A stretch of DNA of 64,000 nt from Chloracidobacterium sp. N (GTDB lineage: Bacteria; Acidobacteriota; Blastocatellia; Chloracidobacteriales; Chloracidobacteriaceae). The stretch covers positions 806,001 through 870,000 of the forward strand of contig NZ_CP072643.1 of the NCBI RefSeq assembly GCF_018304765.1, read 5' to 3'. The position numbers were made by a program, and so were the translations under genes. Positions within the stretch are counted from its first letter, which is position 1. The number at the start of each line of letters is the position of its first letter. The notes below the pieces were generated by a model. It was not told the DNA's origin and ran no database searches. It saw nothing but the letters and a program-made list of their open reading frames with translations. Below, one piece after another: positions 17,823-26,776 of this stretch.

Positions 17823-20726
17823 ATGGCCACCGACTTGTCTGCTGATCGCTGGGCGCAGGTCAACGAAATCCTGCGCCAAGCAATCGAACTGCCTCCGGCG
17901 GCCCGCCGTGAGTTTGTGCAAACGGCCTGTGGCGGGCATCCGAGCCTGTGCCGGGAAGTGTTGGAGTTGCTTACGGCCTACGAGGCGGATGAGGCTTCGT
18001 GGAACTTTGGCTCTTCACCGCTGGTTGACCATGCTCTCCGCGCCCTGGCCGCCAGGCAAACCACGTCGGTGCTCGAAGATAAGGTTGGTCCCTACCGCAT
18101 TCTCCACGAACTCGGCACCGGGGGCATGGGAACCGTCTATCTCGCCGTGCGGGATGACCTGGATTTTGAACAACGGGTCGCCATCAAAATCGGACACCAG
18201 TACGCCTTCAACCGCGACTTTTTGCAGCGCCGTCTGCGAACCGAACGGGCCATTCTCGCCCGCCTCGAACATCCGAACATTGCGCGCCTGCTGGACGGCG
18301 GAACAACCCGGAACGGGCTGCCCTTTTTCGTCATGGAGTACGTACCGGGCGTGCCCATTACCGCCTACTGCCAGCAGCGACAGCTCACGACGCGGCAACG
18401 GTTGGAAATGTTCCAGTCGGTGTGCCATGCCGTGCATTACGCCCATCAGAATCTGGTCATCCACCGCGATCTCAAGCCGGGCAACATCCTCGTGACGGAG
18501 GACGGCATACCGAAGCTCATTGATTTTGGCATTGCCAAGCTGCTGGACGAGCAGACCTCCACAGCCGAAGCCCACACCGTCACCCGCCAGCGGGCGATGA
18601 CCGTACCCTACGCAAGCCCCGAACAGGTGCGCGGGGAAGCCGTGACCACGGCGACGGATGTCTATGCGCTGGGCGTCCTGCTGTATGAGCTGCTCACCGG
18701 CTGCCTGCCCTTTCAGGTTGAGGATGTCCGGGAAGGAAAGCCATCGTTGGAGTACCTCATTCAACATGTCGAGCCGCCGCCGCCCAGCGTGGCGGTGCGG
18801 CAGCCGGAGAAGATGCTGAAACCGTCCGGTCCATCAGTCGATGTCCGGCCGGCGTCCAGCCGGGAACTGTCCGGCGACCTGGATGCCATCGTCATGCGGG
18901 CCATGCACAAGGACCCACCGGCGCGGTATGCCTCAGTGGAACAGTTGGCCACGGACATTGAGCACTATCTGCAGGGATGGCCCGTGCTGGCACGCGGTGC
19001 GTCAGCGCGTTACCGGCTGCGGAAATTCCTGCATCGCCACCGGGTCACAGCCGGCCTCACGCTGGTGTTCATCACCGCGCTGGCCGTCACCACCGTCATT
19101 TCACTCCGGCAGGCCCATCTGGCCGCGCTGGCCGAGGAGCGGGCCAAACGGCAGTTTCAGGAAACGTGGTCGCTGGCGCGCTCGAACATCTTTGAGCTGC
19201 ACGACGCCATCGAGCGCCTGCCCGGTTCGACTTCCGCCCGTGGGGTGCTGGTGCAGCAGACGCTGATCTACCTTGACCGGCTGGGACAACAGGCCAGTTC
19301 CGATCCGAAGTTCCAGCGCGAACTGGGACGCGCCTACATCCGCGTGGGTGAGGTTCAGGGACGCCCCTACACCGCCAACCTCGGCGACGTGCCCGGTGCG
19401 CTGAAAAGTTACGAAACCGGACGCCAGTGGCTGGAGAAAGCCTGCCAGTTGCAGGGAAATGACTTTGAGTGCCTGCGTGACCTGAGCATCAGCTATGAGC
19501 GGCTCGGTGAGCTGGTGCTGTATCGCAACCGGGACTTCACTGCCGCCCGTTTCCATCTCGACCGGGCAGCAACGCTCCGCGAGCGTTTGACCGGACTTCA
19601 CCCGGAGCATCCCGAAGTCCGCTACCTCGCGGCGACGCTGGCCATCGCCAATGGTGACTGGCACCACATGCAAGGCAACGCCACTGAAGCCCTGAAGCAC
19701 TTTGCCAAGGCTTACCACCTGCTTGAACCCGTGGCCACCGGCCCATCGGCTACGCTGTCCTGCAAGCAGAAGCTGGCCGGTGTTCTTCAGCGCAAAGTGT
19801 ATGGTCTGCTTAGCTTGGGGCGTCATCTCCGGCCATCCGGACTGTCGGATGAAGCGCAGCGCCTGTACCAGCGGGCATGGGTCCTGCATCAACGCGCACT
19901 GGCCCTGCGCCAACATCTGCTGGACTCACAACCAACGTCGGTTGAACTCCGGCGCTCGGTTCTGGACAGCCTGGTGGATGAAGCCGAGATCAACGGCCGG
20001 CTCAGGCAATTTGCTGTCTCACGAAGGCAGTTTGAGACGGTCTTCCGGCAGTTTGAGGCTTTGGCATCGGAAGACCCCACGAACCACGAACTGCTGCTGG
20101 ACATCGTTTCTCTGCTGAGCCGCTTTGCAACTATGGAAGAAGACGCGGGCAATCCGGCGGGAGCCTTTGCGCAGTGGCAGCGTATCGAGACCTATCGGCA
20201 AAAGTTGCAGGAAATCGGTTCTCTGGCACAGGAAGCCCAAGGGCTTCATAGGGAAGTGCCCTTGAACCTGGCAAGATTGGCCGTGCAGTGCCAGCCATTG
20301 GCGGTTGGCCGGCAGGCGGTTCAACGCCTTGAAGCCCTTATCCCGGACCTGCCGGATGACATCCAGCGGGTGCGCTACTGGCGCGTGCTTGCGGAAGCCT
20401 ACCGACGCCTGGGCAATCCCGGCGCGTCCCTGGCGGCCAAAGCCCGGTTGGCGCAATGGCTGGCGCAGTCTGAGACCGGAGCACCGCCGCCCGCGGTCCT
20501 TGGAACGGCGGCTGATCTGTATCTCGATACGTCGCTGGGGCTGACCAATCCCCACCGGGCGCTGACGCTGCTGCGCACTCTGGCAGCATCTGACGCACCA
20601 GGGAAAGAAAGCATCCAGCCCTTGTTCATCAAGGCCCTGGAACAGGTTGGAGATGAAGCCGGAGCCAACCGTTACCGCCAGACGTACGCAGAAATCACAC
20701 GGGCGCTGCTACAGGACACGCCCTAG
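17823..20726 (+). CDS. Ser/Thr protein kinase with C-terminal TPR region
   Basis: A 967-residue kinase; AGGAGG (17807-17812) sets ATG 17823. The first 85 residues (LSADRWAQVNEILRQAIELPPAARREF...) are the helical preface typical of acidobacterial kinases linked to ECF factors. The kinase domain has LGTGGMGTVY (about 97-106), VAIKIG, HRDLKPGN (about 214) and DFG (about 235), all intact. One transmembrane helix at about 408-428 is followed by roughly 530 residues of TPR-like helices predicted to lie outside the membrane. It forms a two-gene unit with the sigma factor. Substrate and signal are not evident. Confidence 0.92.
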   Translation: MATDLSADRWAQVNEILRQAIELPPAARREFVQTACGGHPSLCREVLELLTAYEADEASWNFGSSPLVDHALRALAARQTTSVLEDKVGPYRILHELGTGGMGTVYLAVRDDLDFEQRVAIKIGHQYAFNRDFLQRRLRTERAILARLEHPNIARLLDGGTTRNGLPFFVMEYVPGVPITAYCQQRQLTTRQRLEMFQSVCHAVHYAHQNLVIHRDLKPGNILVTEDGIPKLIDFGIAKLLDEQTSTAEAHTVTRQRAMTVPYASPEQVRGEAVTTATDVYALGVLLYELLTGCLPFQVEDVREGKPSLEYLIQHVEPPPPSVAVRQPEKMLKPSGPSVDVRPASSRELSGDLDAIVMRAMHKDPPARYASVEQLATDIEHYLQGWPVLARGASARYRLRKFLHRHRVTAGLTLVFITALAVTTVISLRQAHLAALAEERAKRQFQETWSLARSNIFELHDAIERLPGSTSARGVLVQQTLIYLDRLGQQASSDPKFQRELGRAYIRVGEVQGRPYTANLGDVPGALKSYETGRQWLEKACQLQGNDFECLRDLSISYERLGELVLYRNRDFTAARFHLDRAATLRERLTGLHPEHPEVRYLAATLAIANGDWHHMQGNATEALKHFAKAYHLLEPVATGPSATLSCKQKLAGVLQRKVYGLLSLGRHLRPSGLSDEAQRLYQRAWVLHQRALALRQHLLDSQPTSVELRRSVLDSLVDEAEINGRLRQFAVSRRQFETVFRQFEALASEDPTNHELLLDIVSLLSRFATMEEDAGNPAGAFAQWQRIETYRQKLQEIGSLAQEAQGLHREVPLNLARLAVQCQPLAVGRQAVQRLEALIPDLPDDIQRVRYWRVLAEAYRRLGNPGASLAAKARLAQWLAQSETGAPPPAVLGTAADLYLDTSLGLTNPHRALTLLRTLAASDAPGKESIQPLFIKALEQVGDEAGANRYRQTYAEITRALLQDTP

Positions 20727-20815
20727 TACGGCAATGTCCCGTTGAAGACCGCGTCGAAAACCGGAAACTGCCCGGAACACCACCCTGTGTGCTTTGTCTG
20801 GTATCACCCGCCGGT

Positions 20816-22204
20816 TCAGCCGGCAGAAACTGCTGCCCGGTGCGCCGGCAGACTGAACCCTTCGGGAGACGTGACAGCACACGCCGCCCAAACCCGCTCG
20901 GCACAGGCATGGCCGCTGGCGACGGCACTCTCGATGGTGGCCGGCAGCCCGGTATCCGTCCAGTCACCGGCCAGGTACAGCCCGGCGATACCGGTTTCGT
21001 GCGCCGGGCGGAGCCTTTCGGCCGCCGGGGTCGCCGCAAAGGTGGCGTGCTGTTCCTTGATGACCCGCGCGTGCACAAGACGTGCCTTATTGACCTTTGA
21101 CATAACTCGGTCGAGATCAAATAAAGCCAACTCAATCAACATTTTAGACGGCAATTGGGCGGTTTCGCGGGCGGCGCTGATGACGAGGGAAAGGTGATAA
21201 TGGGGCGAAACCGGCGTCGTCAGCGCCCGTTTGTCGAAGGCCCACTGCATGGTCGTGCCCAGCAAGCCGACGAAAGGCGCATCCAGTACCGGACGGTCAA
21301 ACCACAGGTTGACGGAGACAATCGGCGAACTGGTCAACTGCGCAGCGGCCGGAATGAGGGTCCCGGCGTACCGGGCGACATCGTGGTAGGGGGCCGTACT
21401 GATGCATGCATCGCCGGGTAACATTTCGCCGTTGGCCAGAATGACGCCCCGGAAGCGCCCCTGTTCAACGGCAAGGGCTTTGACGGCGGCCTGACAGCGC
21501 ACGCTGCCGCCCCGCGCCTCGATAAAGTGCTGCGCCTGCCCGGTGTAGAGTTCACTCAAGCCCACTGTCGAGACGGCCAGCTTGGCATCCTCAAAGCTCC
21601 CGCCGAAACCCTGGTAGAGCACCCGCATCAGCAGGACGGCGGCTGCCCGTTCTGGTGCTTCGTTGAGCGTGGCGATGATGAGCGGGTCCCAGAAGCGCGT
21701 CCGCATGCGCGCCGACTGCCCACAGCGGGCCAGCCATTCGGCCGCCGTGAGGTCGGCCAGTCGCGTCCGGTAGTGATGTTTGTGGCGGTGCAGGTTCCAC
21801 ACCAGCCGCAGAAGTCCGAGCTTGTCACGCAGCGACAGCCCGCCCAGGCCGAGCAACCCGCCCAGCAGGTGCAGTGGTGCCGGAAGCGGCGGACACCGAA
21901 ATGAAGCCGAGCCTTCCGGCGCGAGGAAGTCCACCTGTGGGGCGTCGAAGGTGCGTACCAGGTGGTGGCTGCCAATGCGTTCCAGAAAGCGCAGCGTTTC
22001 GTGGTAGCAGCTCATCATCAGGTGCTGCCCGTTATCCACGGTGTCGCCGGTCACTTCATCCCGGAACGAATAGGCGCGGCCGCCCAGTCGTGGGCGGCGC
22101 TCCAGTACCGTGACGCGCACGCCCCGTTCCGCCAGCGCCGTCGCGGCGCTCAATCCGGCAAAACCACCACCGATGACAATGCAGTGAAGCGGTTGCATTC
22201 CCAT
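20816..22204 (-). CDS. hpnE: Hydroxysqualene dehydroxylase-like FAD oxidoreductase (HpnE)
   Basis: A 462-residue amine-oxidase/phytoene-desaturase fold protein. The N-terminal FAD-binding motif VIGGGFAGLSAATALAERG leads into ERRPRLGGRAYSF, and the C-terminal flavin-binding motif is GLYLAGDWTDTGLPATIESAVASG. The DNGQH segment near residue 57 and the overall length match HpnE, which removes the hydroxyl from hydroxysqualene to give squalene. HpnC and HpnD are encoded 12 kb away in this window, which supports that role over a carotenoid desaturase. The second in-frame ATG (22198) is an alternative start. It is transcribed away from the terminator at 22213-22242. Confidence 0.8.
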   Translation of the reverse strand: MGMQPLHCIVIGGGFAGLSAATALAERGVRVTVLERRPRLGGRAYSFRDEVTGDTVDNGQHLMMSCYHETLRFLERIGSHHLVRTFDAPQVDFLAPEGSASFRCPPLPAPLHLLGGLLGLGGLSLRDKLGLLRLVWNLHRHKHHYRTRLADLTAAEWLARCGQSARMRTRFWDPLIIATLNEAPERAAAVLLMRVLYQGFGGSFEDAKLAVSTVGLSELYTGQAQHFIEARGGSVRCQAAVKALAVEQGRFRGVILANGEMLPGDACISTAPYHDVARYAGTLIPAAAQLTSSPIVSVNLWFDRPVLDAPFVGLLGTTMQWAFDKRALTTPVSPHYHLSLVISAARETAQLPSKMLIELALFDLDRVMSKVNKARLVHARVIKEQHATFAATPAAERLRPAHETGIAGLYLAGDWTDTGLPATIESAVASGHACAERVWAACAVTSPEGFSLPAHRAAVSAG

Positions 22205-22212
22205 GCCACAGG

Positions 22213-22242
22213 AAAAAGGCGCGCCACATTGTGGAGCGCGCC
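22213..22242 (-). terminator. Rho-independent terminator of the LysM/BON gene pair
   Basis: On the minus strand GGCGCGC and GCGCGCC (22218-22224 with 22236-22242) form a 7-bp GC stem with an inner CAC/GTG extension, followed directly by TTTTT (22213-22217). It lies 31 bases after the LysM gene stop and just before hpnE begins, separating the two units. Confidence 0.85.
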
Positions 22243-22273
22243 CTGCCCACGTTCAAGCGGTAAACGTCTCTGC

Positions 22274-22639
22274 TCAGGGAATCCGAATGACCTGTCCGGG
22301 ATAGATCAGATCGGGATTTTTGATGGTATCGCGGTTGTGCTCGTAGATGTTTTGCCAGGTCGTCCCGTACTGCGCGGCGATCCTGCTCAGCGTGTCGCCG
22401 GGCTTGACCGTGTAGGTCTGTCCGCTGCCCTGACCGTCGGCCGTGATGGCAAACACCAGATCGCCTGCACTCAGGGAGGGGTCAATGATCTGCCAGGCTT
22501 TGAGCATTTCCTGCTGGACGGCTTCGGTGGTCGAGCCGGAAAGCGTCAGGACGCCATCCTCCTCCGAAGCCGAAAAGCTGGCGACGCCGTGCCGGTGTGC
22601 CATATCAATCAGCGCGCGGTATTTTTCCGTTGCAGACAT
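22274..22639 (-). CDS. LysM domain protein (BON-LysM, YgaU-like)
   Basis: A 121-residue protein with AAGGAGG eight bases before the ATG. The first 65 residues resemble a BON-type fold (GVLTLSGSTTEAVQQEMLKAW), and the C-terminal 50 are a LysM module (YTVKPGDTLSRIAAQYGTTWQNIYEHN...LIYPGQVIRIP). It has no signal peptide. The arrangement matches YgaU/YgaU-like potassium-binding or peptidoglycan-associated proteins, though the role here is not established. It lies 20 bp after a lipoprotein gene with its own BON-like domain, so they probably work in the envelope together, and the pair ends at the terminator 22213-22242. Confidence 0.85.
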   Translation of the reverse strand: MSATEKYRALIDMAHRHGVASFSASEEDGVLTLSGSTTEAVQQEMLKAWQIIDPSLSAGDLVFAITADGQGSGQTYTVKPGDTLSRIAAQYGTTWQNIYEHNRDTIKNPDLIYPGQVIRIP

Positions 22640-22659
22640 GATGTGCCCTCCTTGATCCC

Positions 22660-23034
22660 TTACTGTTCAGTCAGCCCGTCGGAAATGACCTTTTTCGGTT
22701 TGGCCGAACCGACAGCGGCCAATGCCTGTGCCTTTTTGCCCTTTGGTACGGTGCCCTTGACCGTCGCCTCACCATTCATGACGGTGACGGTCACGCCCGT
22801 AATTTTTGCCTTTTGCAGGGCAGCCTCAATGGCGCTTTGGAGCTGGATGTCTTCGGGAGATGGTTTTGGCGGTTCTGGGGCAGGTGGTGGTGGCGCTGGG
22901 GCCTGTTGTTGGGTCGGCGGCGGCGCTTCCGGTTTCTTCTCTTCGGAAGTACAACCGCTCGATAACCCCAACCCGGCGGCAACAACCAGCCCGAGTGTGG
23001 CGGTTGCCAGTCCTGAATGGCGACGAGTAAGCAT
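22660..23034 (-). CDS. BON-like lipoprotein
   Basis: A 124-residue predicted lipoprotein; ATG 23034 is preferred over the upstream in-frame start because it precedes a proper signal sequence (RRHSGLATATLGLVVAAGLG) and lipobox LSSGC, with AGGA upstream. After the Cys comes a Pro/Gln-rich spacer, then a BON-like segment (IQLQSAIEAALQKAKITGVTVTVMNGEATVKGTVPKGKKAQALAAV). It is the first gene of a pair with the LysM protein. It is probably attached to a membrane and spans into the periplasm; the binding partner is unknown. Confidence 0.82.
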   Translation of the reverse strand: MLTRRHSGLATATLGLVVAAGLGLSSGCTSEEKKPEAPPPTQQQAPAPPPPAPEPPKPSPEDIQLQSAIEAALQKAKITGVTVTVMNGEATVKGTVPKGKKAQALAAVGSAKPKKVISDGLTEQ

Positions 23035-23152
23035 GGGTCCTGCTGGCTCCTGGGGCAGTGATGAAGTAGAGCAGGCGCACGCTAGCACGGGCTCCGGGTT
23101 TTGCCTAGCGCCGGGGAGAGAAGGTAGGGGATAGGGAATAGGGAATAGTATG

Positions 23153-23182
23153 AGGAGGGAGGGTTGCTCAACCCTCCCTCCT
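23153..23182. repeat. 14-bp-arm palindrome
   Basis: AGGAGGGAGGGTTG (23153-23166) and CAACCCTCCCTCCT (23169-23182) form a perfect stem over a two-base loop. It lacks a T-run in either direction. It may be a terminator or a small palindromic repeat like the one at 1945-1973. Confidence 0.6.
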
Positions 23183-23271
23183 TGGGCTTGCTGTGTGGAA
23201 GCTACTCAAGTCGGAACCAAAAACTCATCAAAGGCCGCCCCATTCGCATTCCCAACCCTTACCCTCCTCAC

Positions 23272-23307
23272 GCGGAGCTTCGGAGAGGTGATTCTCCACA
23301 GCTCTGC
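23272..23307 (-). terminator. Two-part hairpin downstream of ackA
   Basis: GCGGAGCT (23272-23279) pairs with AGCTCTGC (23300-23307) with one G-T pair. Inside it GGAGA (23282-23286) pairs with TCTCC (23293-23297), with a 2x2 internal loop between the stems. It starts 48 bases beyond the ackA stop. There is no T-run, so termination is only a possibility. Confidence 0.4.
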
Positions 23308-23354
23308 ATGAGGAAGTCAGTCTGGCGGAGCGGATGGCGTGTCATGACTGTGGT

Positions 23355-24599
23355 TCAGTAGGGATTCGGGACGCCCGCCACACAGCGCGCCGTGTCGCGG
23401 GCAATGAGCAACTCTTCATCGGTCGGGATGACATAGGCCGCCAGACGGCTCCCTGCGCGGCTGATGACGCCTTCCTTGCGGTTCACGAGCGCCTGGTTTT
23501 GCGCCGGGTCGAGTTCGAGACCAAACCACTCCAGCCCCTCACAGATGCGTGTGCGGACTTCAGCCGCATTTTCCCCGATGCCACCGGTGAAAACGACGGC
23601 ATCTGCGCCGCCCATCGCGGCCAAGTAGGCTCCGATGTACTTCCTGGCCCGGTAGCAGAACATCGCCACCGCCAGTTTGGCGCGGCGGTCGTCATGCTCG
23701 TGGATTTCATCGAGCAGGTCGCGCATGTCGTTGGTCAACCCGGAAACACCCAGCAACCCCGACTGTTTGTTGAGCAACGCCTCGATTTCCCGCGCCGTGA
23801 AACCTTCTTTCATTTCAAGGAAATCCACAATCGAGGGGTCAATGTCGCCGGCGCGGGTGCCCATCATCAGCCCTTCGAGCGGGGTGTAGCCCATGGACGT
23901 GTCCACCGACGCCCCGGCCCTGATGGCACAGGCCGAACACCCATTGCCCAGATGGAGCGCGACGATGTTGGTTTCCTCGCGCGATTTGCCCGTCAGTTGG
24001 CGGTAACGGAAGGCCACGTAGCGAAAGGAAGTTCCGTGGAAACCATACCGCCGCAGCCTGTGCCGCCGATAAAGCTGGTAGGGCAGGGCGTAGAGATAGG
24101 CCACTTCGTTCAGGGTTTGATGAAAGGCTGTGTCAAAGACAGCCACTTGGGGAAAGCCGGGACCGAACACTTCCGCCCCGGCCCGAATGCCCTTCAGATT
24201 GGCCGGGTTGTGCAGCGGCGCCAGATCAATGCAGGCCTCGATGCCACGGATGACCTCGTCCGTGATGAGCGTCGAGTGGGTAAAGCATTCGCCACCGTGA
24301 ACCACCCGGTGGCCGATGGCGTGGATGTCCGCAACGCTCTGGACTTCCGTAATCCCTGATTCGCCGGAACAGGCCCAGCGCAGGATTTGTTCGACGGCCT
24401 GACGATGGTCGCGGACCGGGGCGGTTTGGCGTGAAACCTTGCCGTCCACGCGGAAGGTCAGCACGGCCTCACCGCCGATGCGTTCGATGATGCCGGAAGC
24501 CAACCGGCGGTCGGCATTGTGCTCGATGGCGTCCACGTCGGTGGCAATGATTTGAAACTTGACCGACGAACTGCCGCAGTTGAGAACGAGAATGTTCAT
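23355..24599 (-). CDS. ackA: Acetate kinase
   Basis: A 414-residue ASKHA-fold kinase that interconverts acetyl phosphate plus ADP with acetate plus ATP. The N-terminal signature [21 protein letters not shown], the DLAPLHNP segment, [47 protein letters not shown] and the C-terminal [13 protein letters not shown] are all present, and the length is standard. No phosphotransacetylase gene adjoins it; it stands alone between an envelope gene pair and a TPR-ankyrin protein, so it may serve energy generation or acetyl-phosphate balance. Two in-window hairpins follow its stop codon. Confidence 0.96.
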   Translation of the reverse strand: MNILVLNCGSSSVKFQIIATDVDAIEHNADRRLASGIIERIGGEAVLTFRVDGKVSRQTAPVRDHRQAVEQILRWACSGESGITEVQSVADIHAIGHRVVHGGECFTHSTLITDEVIRGIEACIDLAPLHNPANLKGIRAGAEVFGPGFPQVAVFDTAFHQTLNEVAYLYALPYQLYRRHRLRRYGFHGTSFRYVAFRYRQLTGKSREETNIVALHLGNGCSACAIRAGASVDTSMGYTPLEGLMMGTRAGDIDPSIVDFLEMKEGFTAREIEALLNKQSGLLGVSGLTNDMRDLLDEIHEHDDRRAKLAVAMFCYRARKYIGAYLAAMGGADAVVFTGGIGENAAEVRTRICEGLEWFGLELDPAQNQALVNRKEGVISRAGSRLAAYVIPTDEELLIARDTARCVAGVPNPY

Positions 24600-24927
24600 A
24601 GTTCCAGGCCCTTCGGAAGGAGTCTGTCAGAAGAAGATGTCGGAACGTGCAGTATGACCGGCGCCGCCTGGCAGACTGGACGGTTGCCTTCCAAAGTCGC
24701 CGCTCTCCAACCGGGGGTGGGAACATAACGGTCGCTTTGGTACATGGCCCGTGGTGGGTGGCTTCCTGCGCGGTGTCGTTGGGGGATGCCCATGGCAACC
24801 CCTCGTTGCCATTCTGTTTTTCAAGTAGGATTGAAGGCAACGTCTGCCCGCGCAGGCACGTCCACGTGCCTGTGTGTCACCGAACGACAGTCTCGAAAGC
24901 GGCGACAAGAGACGAGGAAACCATCCC
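24600..24927. other. Divergent intergenic region
   Basis: These 328 bases separate ackA from the TPR-ankyrin gene and must hold two promoters. The only structure I see is the palindrome at 24853-24872. No RNA gene or convincing -35/-10 pair was found. Confidence 0.5.
24853..24872. repeat. 20-bp palindrome upstream of TPR-ankyrin gene
   Basis: CAGGCACGT (24853-24861) and ACGTGCCTG (24864-24872) are perfect inverted arms around CC. It may be an operator for the downstream gene or another small dispersed palindrome. Confidence 0.6.
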
Positions 24928-26766
24928 ATGCGTGCCCTGATCCTGCTTTGCATGACCCTGTGGCCTGGCGCTCCGGCCATTGCCTTCCCGGCTCTCCCCG
25001 GCGCTCAGGGGGCGGCCGCGCCCGATGCCCTTGCGGCCTACAACCAGGCCACCCAGGCGCTGTCCGCCGGGAAGTATGAAGAAGCCATCCAGTTGTACAC
25101 CCAGGCCATCGAACGAAAGGCAGATTTCCCGGAAGCGTACAACTGGCGCGGATTTGCCTACCGCGCCACCGGACGGCGCGAAGAAGCGCGCCGGGATTTC
25201 GACCGCGCCATCCAGTTACGCCCCAACTACGCCAAAGCCTATGAGCTGCGCGCCCTGACGCTCTACGAGCTTGGCCAGTACGCCGATGCCATCAGGGACT
25301 ACACCGAAGCGTTCAAACTCGATCCCAAGTCCCAGTCCAATATCGGCTACCGCGGCCTGTGCTATTTCGGGCTGGAGCAGTACGACGAGGCCATCCGTGA
25401 CTTTGATGCCGCCATCAAGGCCAGCCCTCGTGAAGCGCTCTGGTTTGTCTATCGGGGCCGGGCTTACGAGGCCAAACGCGACAGCCGGCGCGCCCTGTCG
25501 GATTATGAGCAGGCATTGCTGCTGGAGCCGAACAACATCCGGGCGCGGACGGCGCGGGGTGTGGCGCTCTATGTGCAGGGGAAGTACGAACGTGCCATCG
25601 CTGATTTCGATGTAGCCCTGCGCGCCGAACCAAACAATCAGGACATGCTGGCCTACCGCGGCCAGGCCCACATTGAACTCAAACGCTTCGACCGGGCGGT
25701 AAAGGACTTCGACGAGCTCGTGCGCCTCGATCCCAACAACGCGCGCGGCTACGTCGGACGCGGTTTTGCGCGCTACCAGGTCAAGGACTATGCGCTGGCG
25801 AAAGCGGATTTTGACCGCGCGCTGGAACTTGACCCCAACACGGGCAAGGTCTTTTGCTACCGCGCCATGACGCACCGTGAGATGGGGCAACCGGAAGCCG
25901 CTGATGCCGATTTCAGGCAGTGCTTTACGCTCGATGTCGGGCAGAAGACCGTGTACGGCAAGGCTGCCGAAGATGTGGCCGCACAGCTTGAGGCGGCCAC
26001 ACCACCGCCCCAGACCGCTCCACCACGCCGCCAACCGCCGGATGACCGCGCCGAACCGCCGGACGACTCTGCCGGGCGGCGTGGGCGTCCACGGCGGGTT
26101 GTAACCGGGATGCCTCCCGGCCAGGATACCGAGCCACTGCCGGATGACCAGCCGGCGCGTCCGGCTTCGCCGGGGCGTTCCACGCCACGCCAGGACCCTG
26201 CCCCAACTGACCCTGACCCGCTGCCCAGCGGTGGGATGACCACCGGTGGCTCCCCGTCCGGCGCGGTATCAAGCATCGGGAACACCCAGGCATTGGCTTT
26301 TCTACGGGCGATTCGGGATGGCAACGAAGTGCGCGTGCGGCAGATGCTTCAGCAGGGGATGTCGCCCAACGTGGTGGCGGCCAACGGCATGACGGCGCTG
26401 ATGATCGCGGCCGATAGTGGTTACGGGCGGATTGTCCAGGCATTGTTGCAGGCGCAGGCCGATGTCAGCGCGGTGGATAGTCAGGGACGAACGGCACTCA
26501 TGTATGCCGCGCGCACCGGCAACATCGAGTGTGTGACGGCGCTGCTCAGTCGGGGTGGCATCGGGGTTGATACCCAGGATGAAGAAGGCATGACGGCGCT
26601 GATGCACGCCGCTGACCGGGGCCACCGGGCGGCCGTACGGGCGATTCTGGCCCGGCGTCCCAACGTCAATGTGCGCAGTCGCGCCGGGATGACGGCCTAC
26701 ACGCTGGCCGTGCGCAACGGCGACATCGAAATCGTCAATGCCATCCGCGCTGCCGGCGGCCGCTGA
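24928..26766 (+). CDS. Exported TPR and ankyrin repeat protein
   Basis: A 612-residue protein. ATG 24928 begins a signal peptide (MRALILLCMTLWPGAPAIAFP); an earlier in-frame ATG at 24874 would bury it. About eight consecutive TPRs follow (for example AAYNQATQALSAGKYEEAIQLY, GRREEARRDFDRAIQLRPN, ERAIADFDVALRAEPNN). A Pro/Arg/Asp-rich linker of about 100 residues comes next, then four to five ankyrin repeats (NGMTALMIAADSGYGRIVQALL, QGRTALMYAARTGNIECVTALL, EGMTALMHAADRGHRAAVRAIL). The combination indicates a periplasmic or surface scaffold. It converges with the next minus-strand gene at a ten-base gap with no hairpin. Confidence 0.88.
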   Translation: MRALILLCMTLWPGAPAIAFPALPGAQGAAAPDALAAYNQATQALSAGKYEEAIQLYTQAIERKADFPEAYNWRGFAYRATGRREEARRDFDRAIQLRPNYAKAYELRALTLYELGQYADAIRDYTEAFKLDPKSQSNIGYRGLCYFGLEQYDEAIRDFDAAIKASPREALWFVYRGRAYEAKRDSRRALSDYEQALLLEPNNIRARTARGVALYVQGKYERAIADFDVALRAEPNNQDMLAYRGQAHIELKRFDRAVKDFDELVRLDPNNARGYVGRGFARYQVKDYALAKADFDRALELDPNTGKVFCYRAMTHREMGQPEAADADFRQCFTLDVGQKTVYGKAAEDVAAQLEAATPPPQTAPPRRQPPDDRAEPPDDSAGRRGRPRRVVTGMPPGQDTEPLPDDQPARPASPGRSTPRQDPAPTDPDPLPSGGMTTGGSPSGAVSSIGNTQALAFLRAIRDGNEVRVRQMLQQGMSPNVVAANGMTALMIAADSGYGRIVQALLQAQADVSAVDSQGRTALMYAARTGNIECVTALLSRGGIGVDTQDEEGMTALMHAADRGHRAAVRAILARRPNVNVRSRAGMTAYTLAVRNGDIEIVNAIRAAGGR

Positions 26767-26776
26767 CTGCTGCCGG

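Larger units (their letters stand above)
23035..23354. other. Intergenic region with two hairpins
   Basis: These 320 bases lie between the BON lipoprotein start and the end of ackA. Besides the two hairpins listed separately, there is a short GGGAATA/GGGATAGG tandem repeat at about 23125-23148. No gene or RNA was recognised. Confidence 0.5.

Noticed and set aside
20816-22204. Carotenoid desaturase
   Set aside because: The fold is shared, but the presence of HpnC and HpnD and the protein length favour HpnE; this is kept as an alternative, not the call.
23035-23354. tRNA or other RNA gene in the hairpin-rich gap
   Set aside because: The two hairpins do not form a cloverleaf, and no T-arm or acceptor sequence is present.
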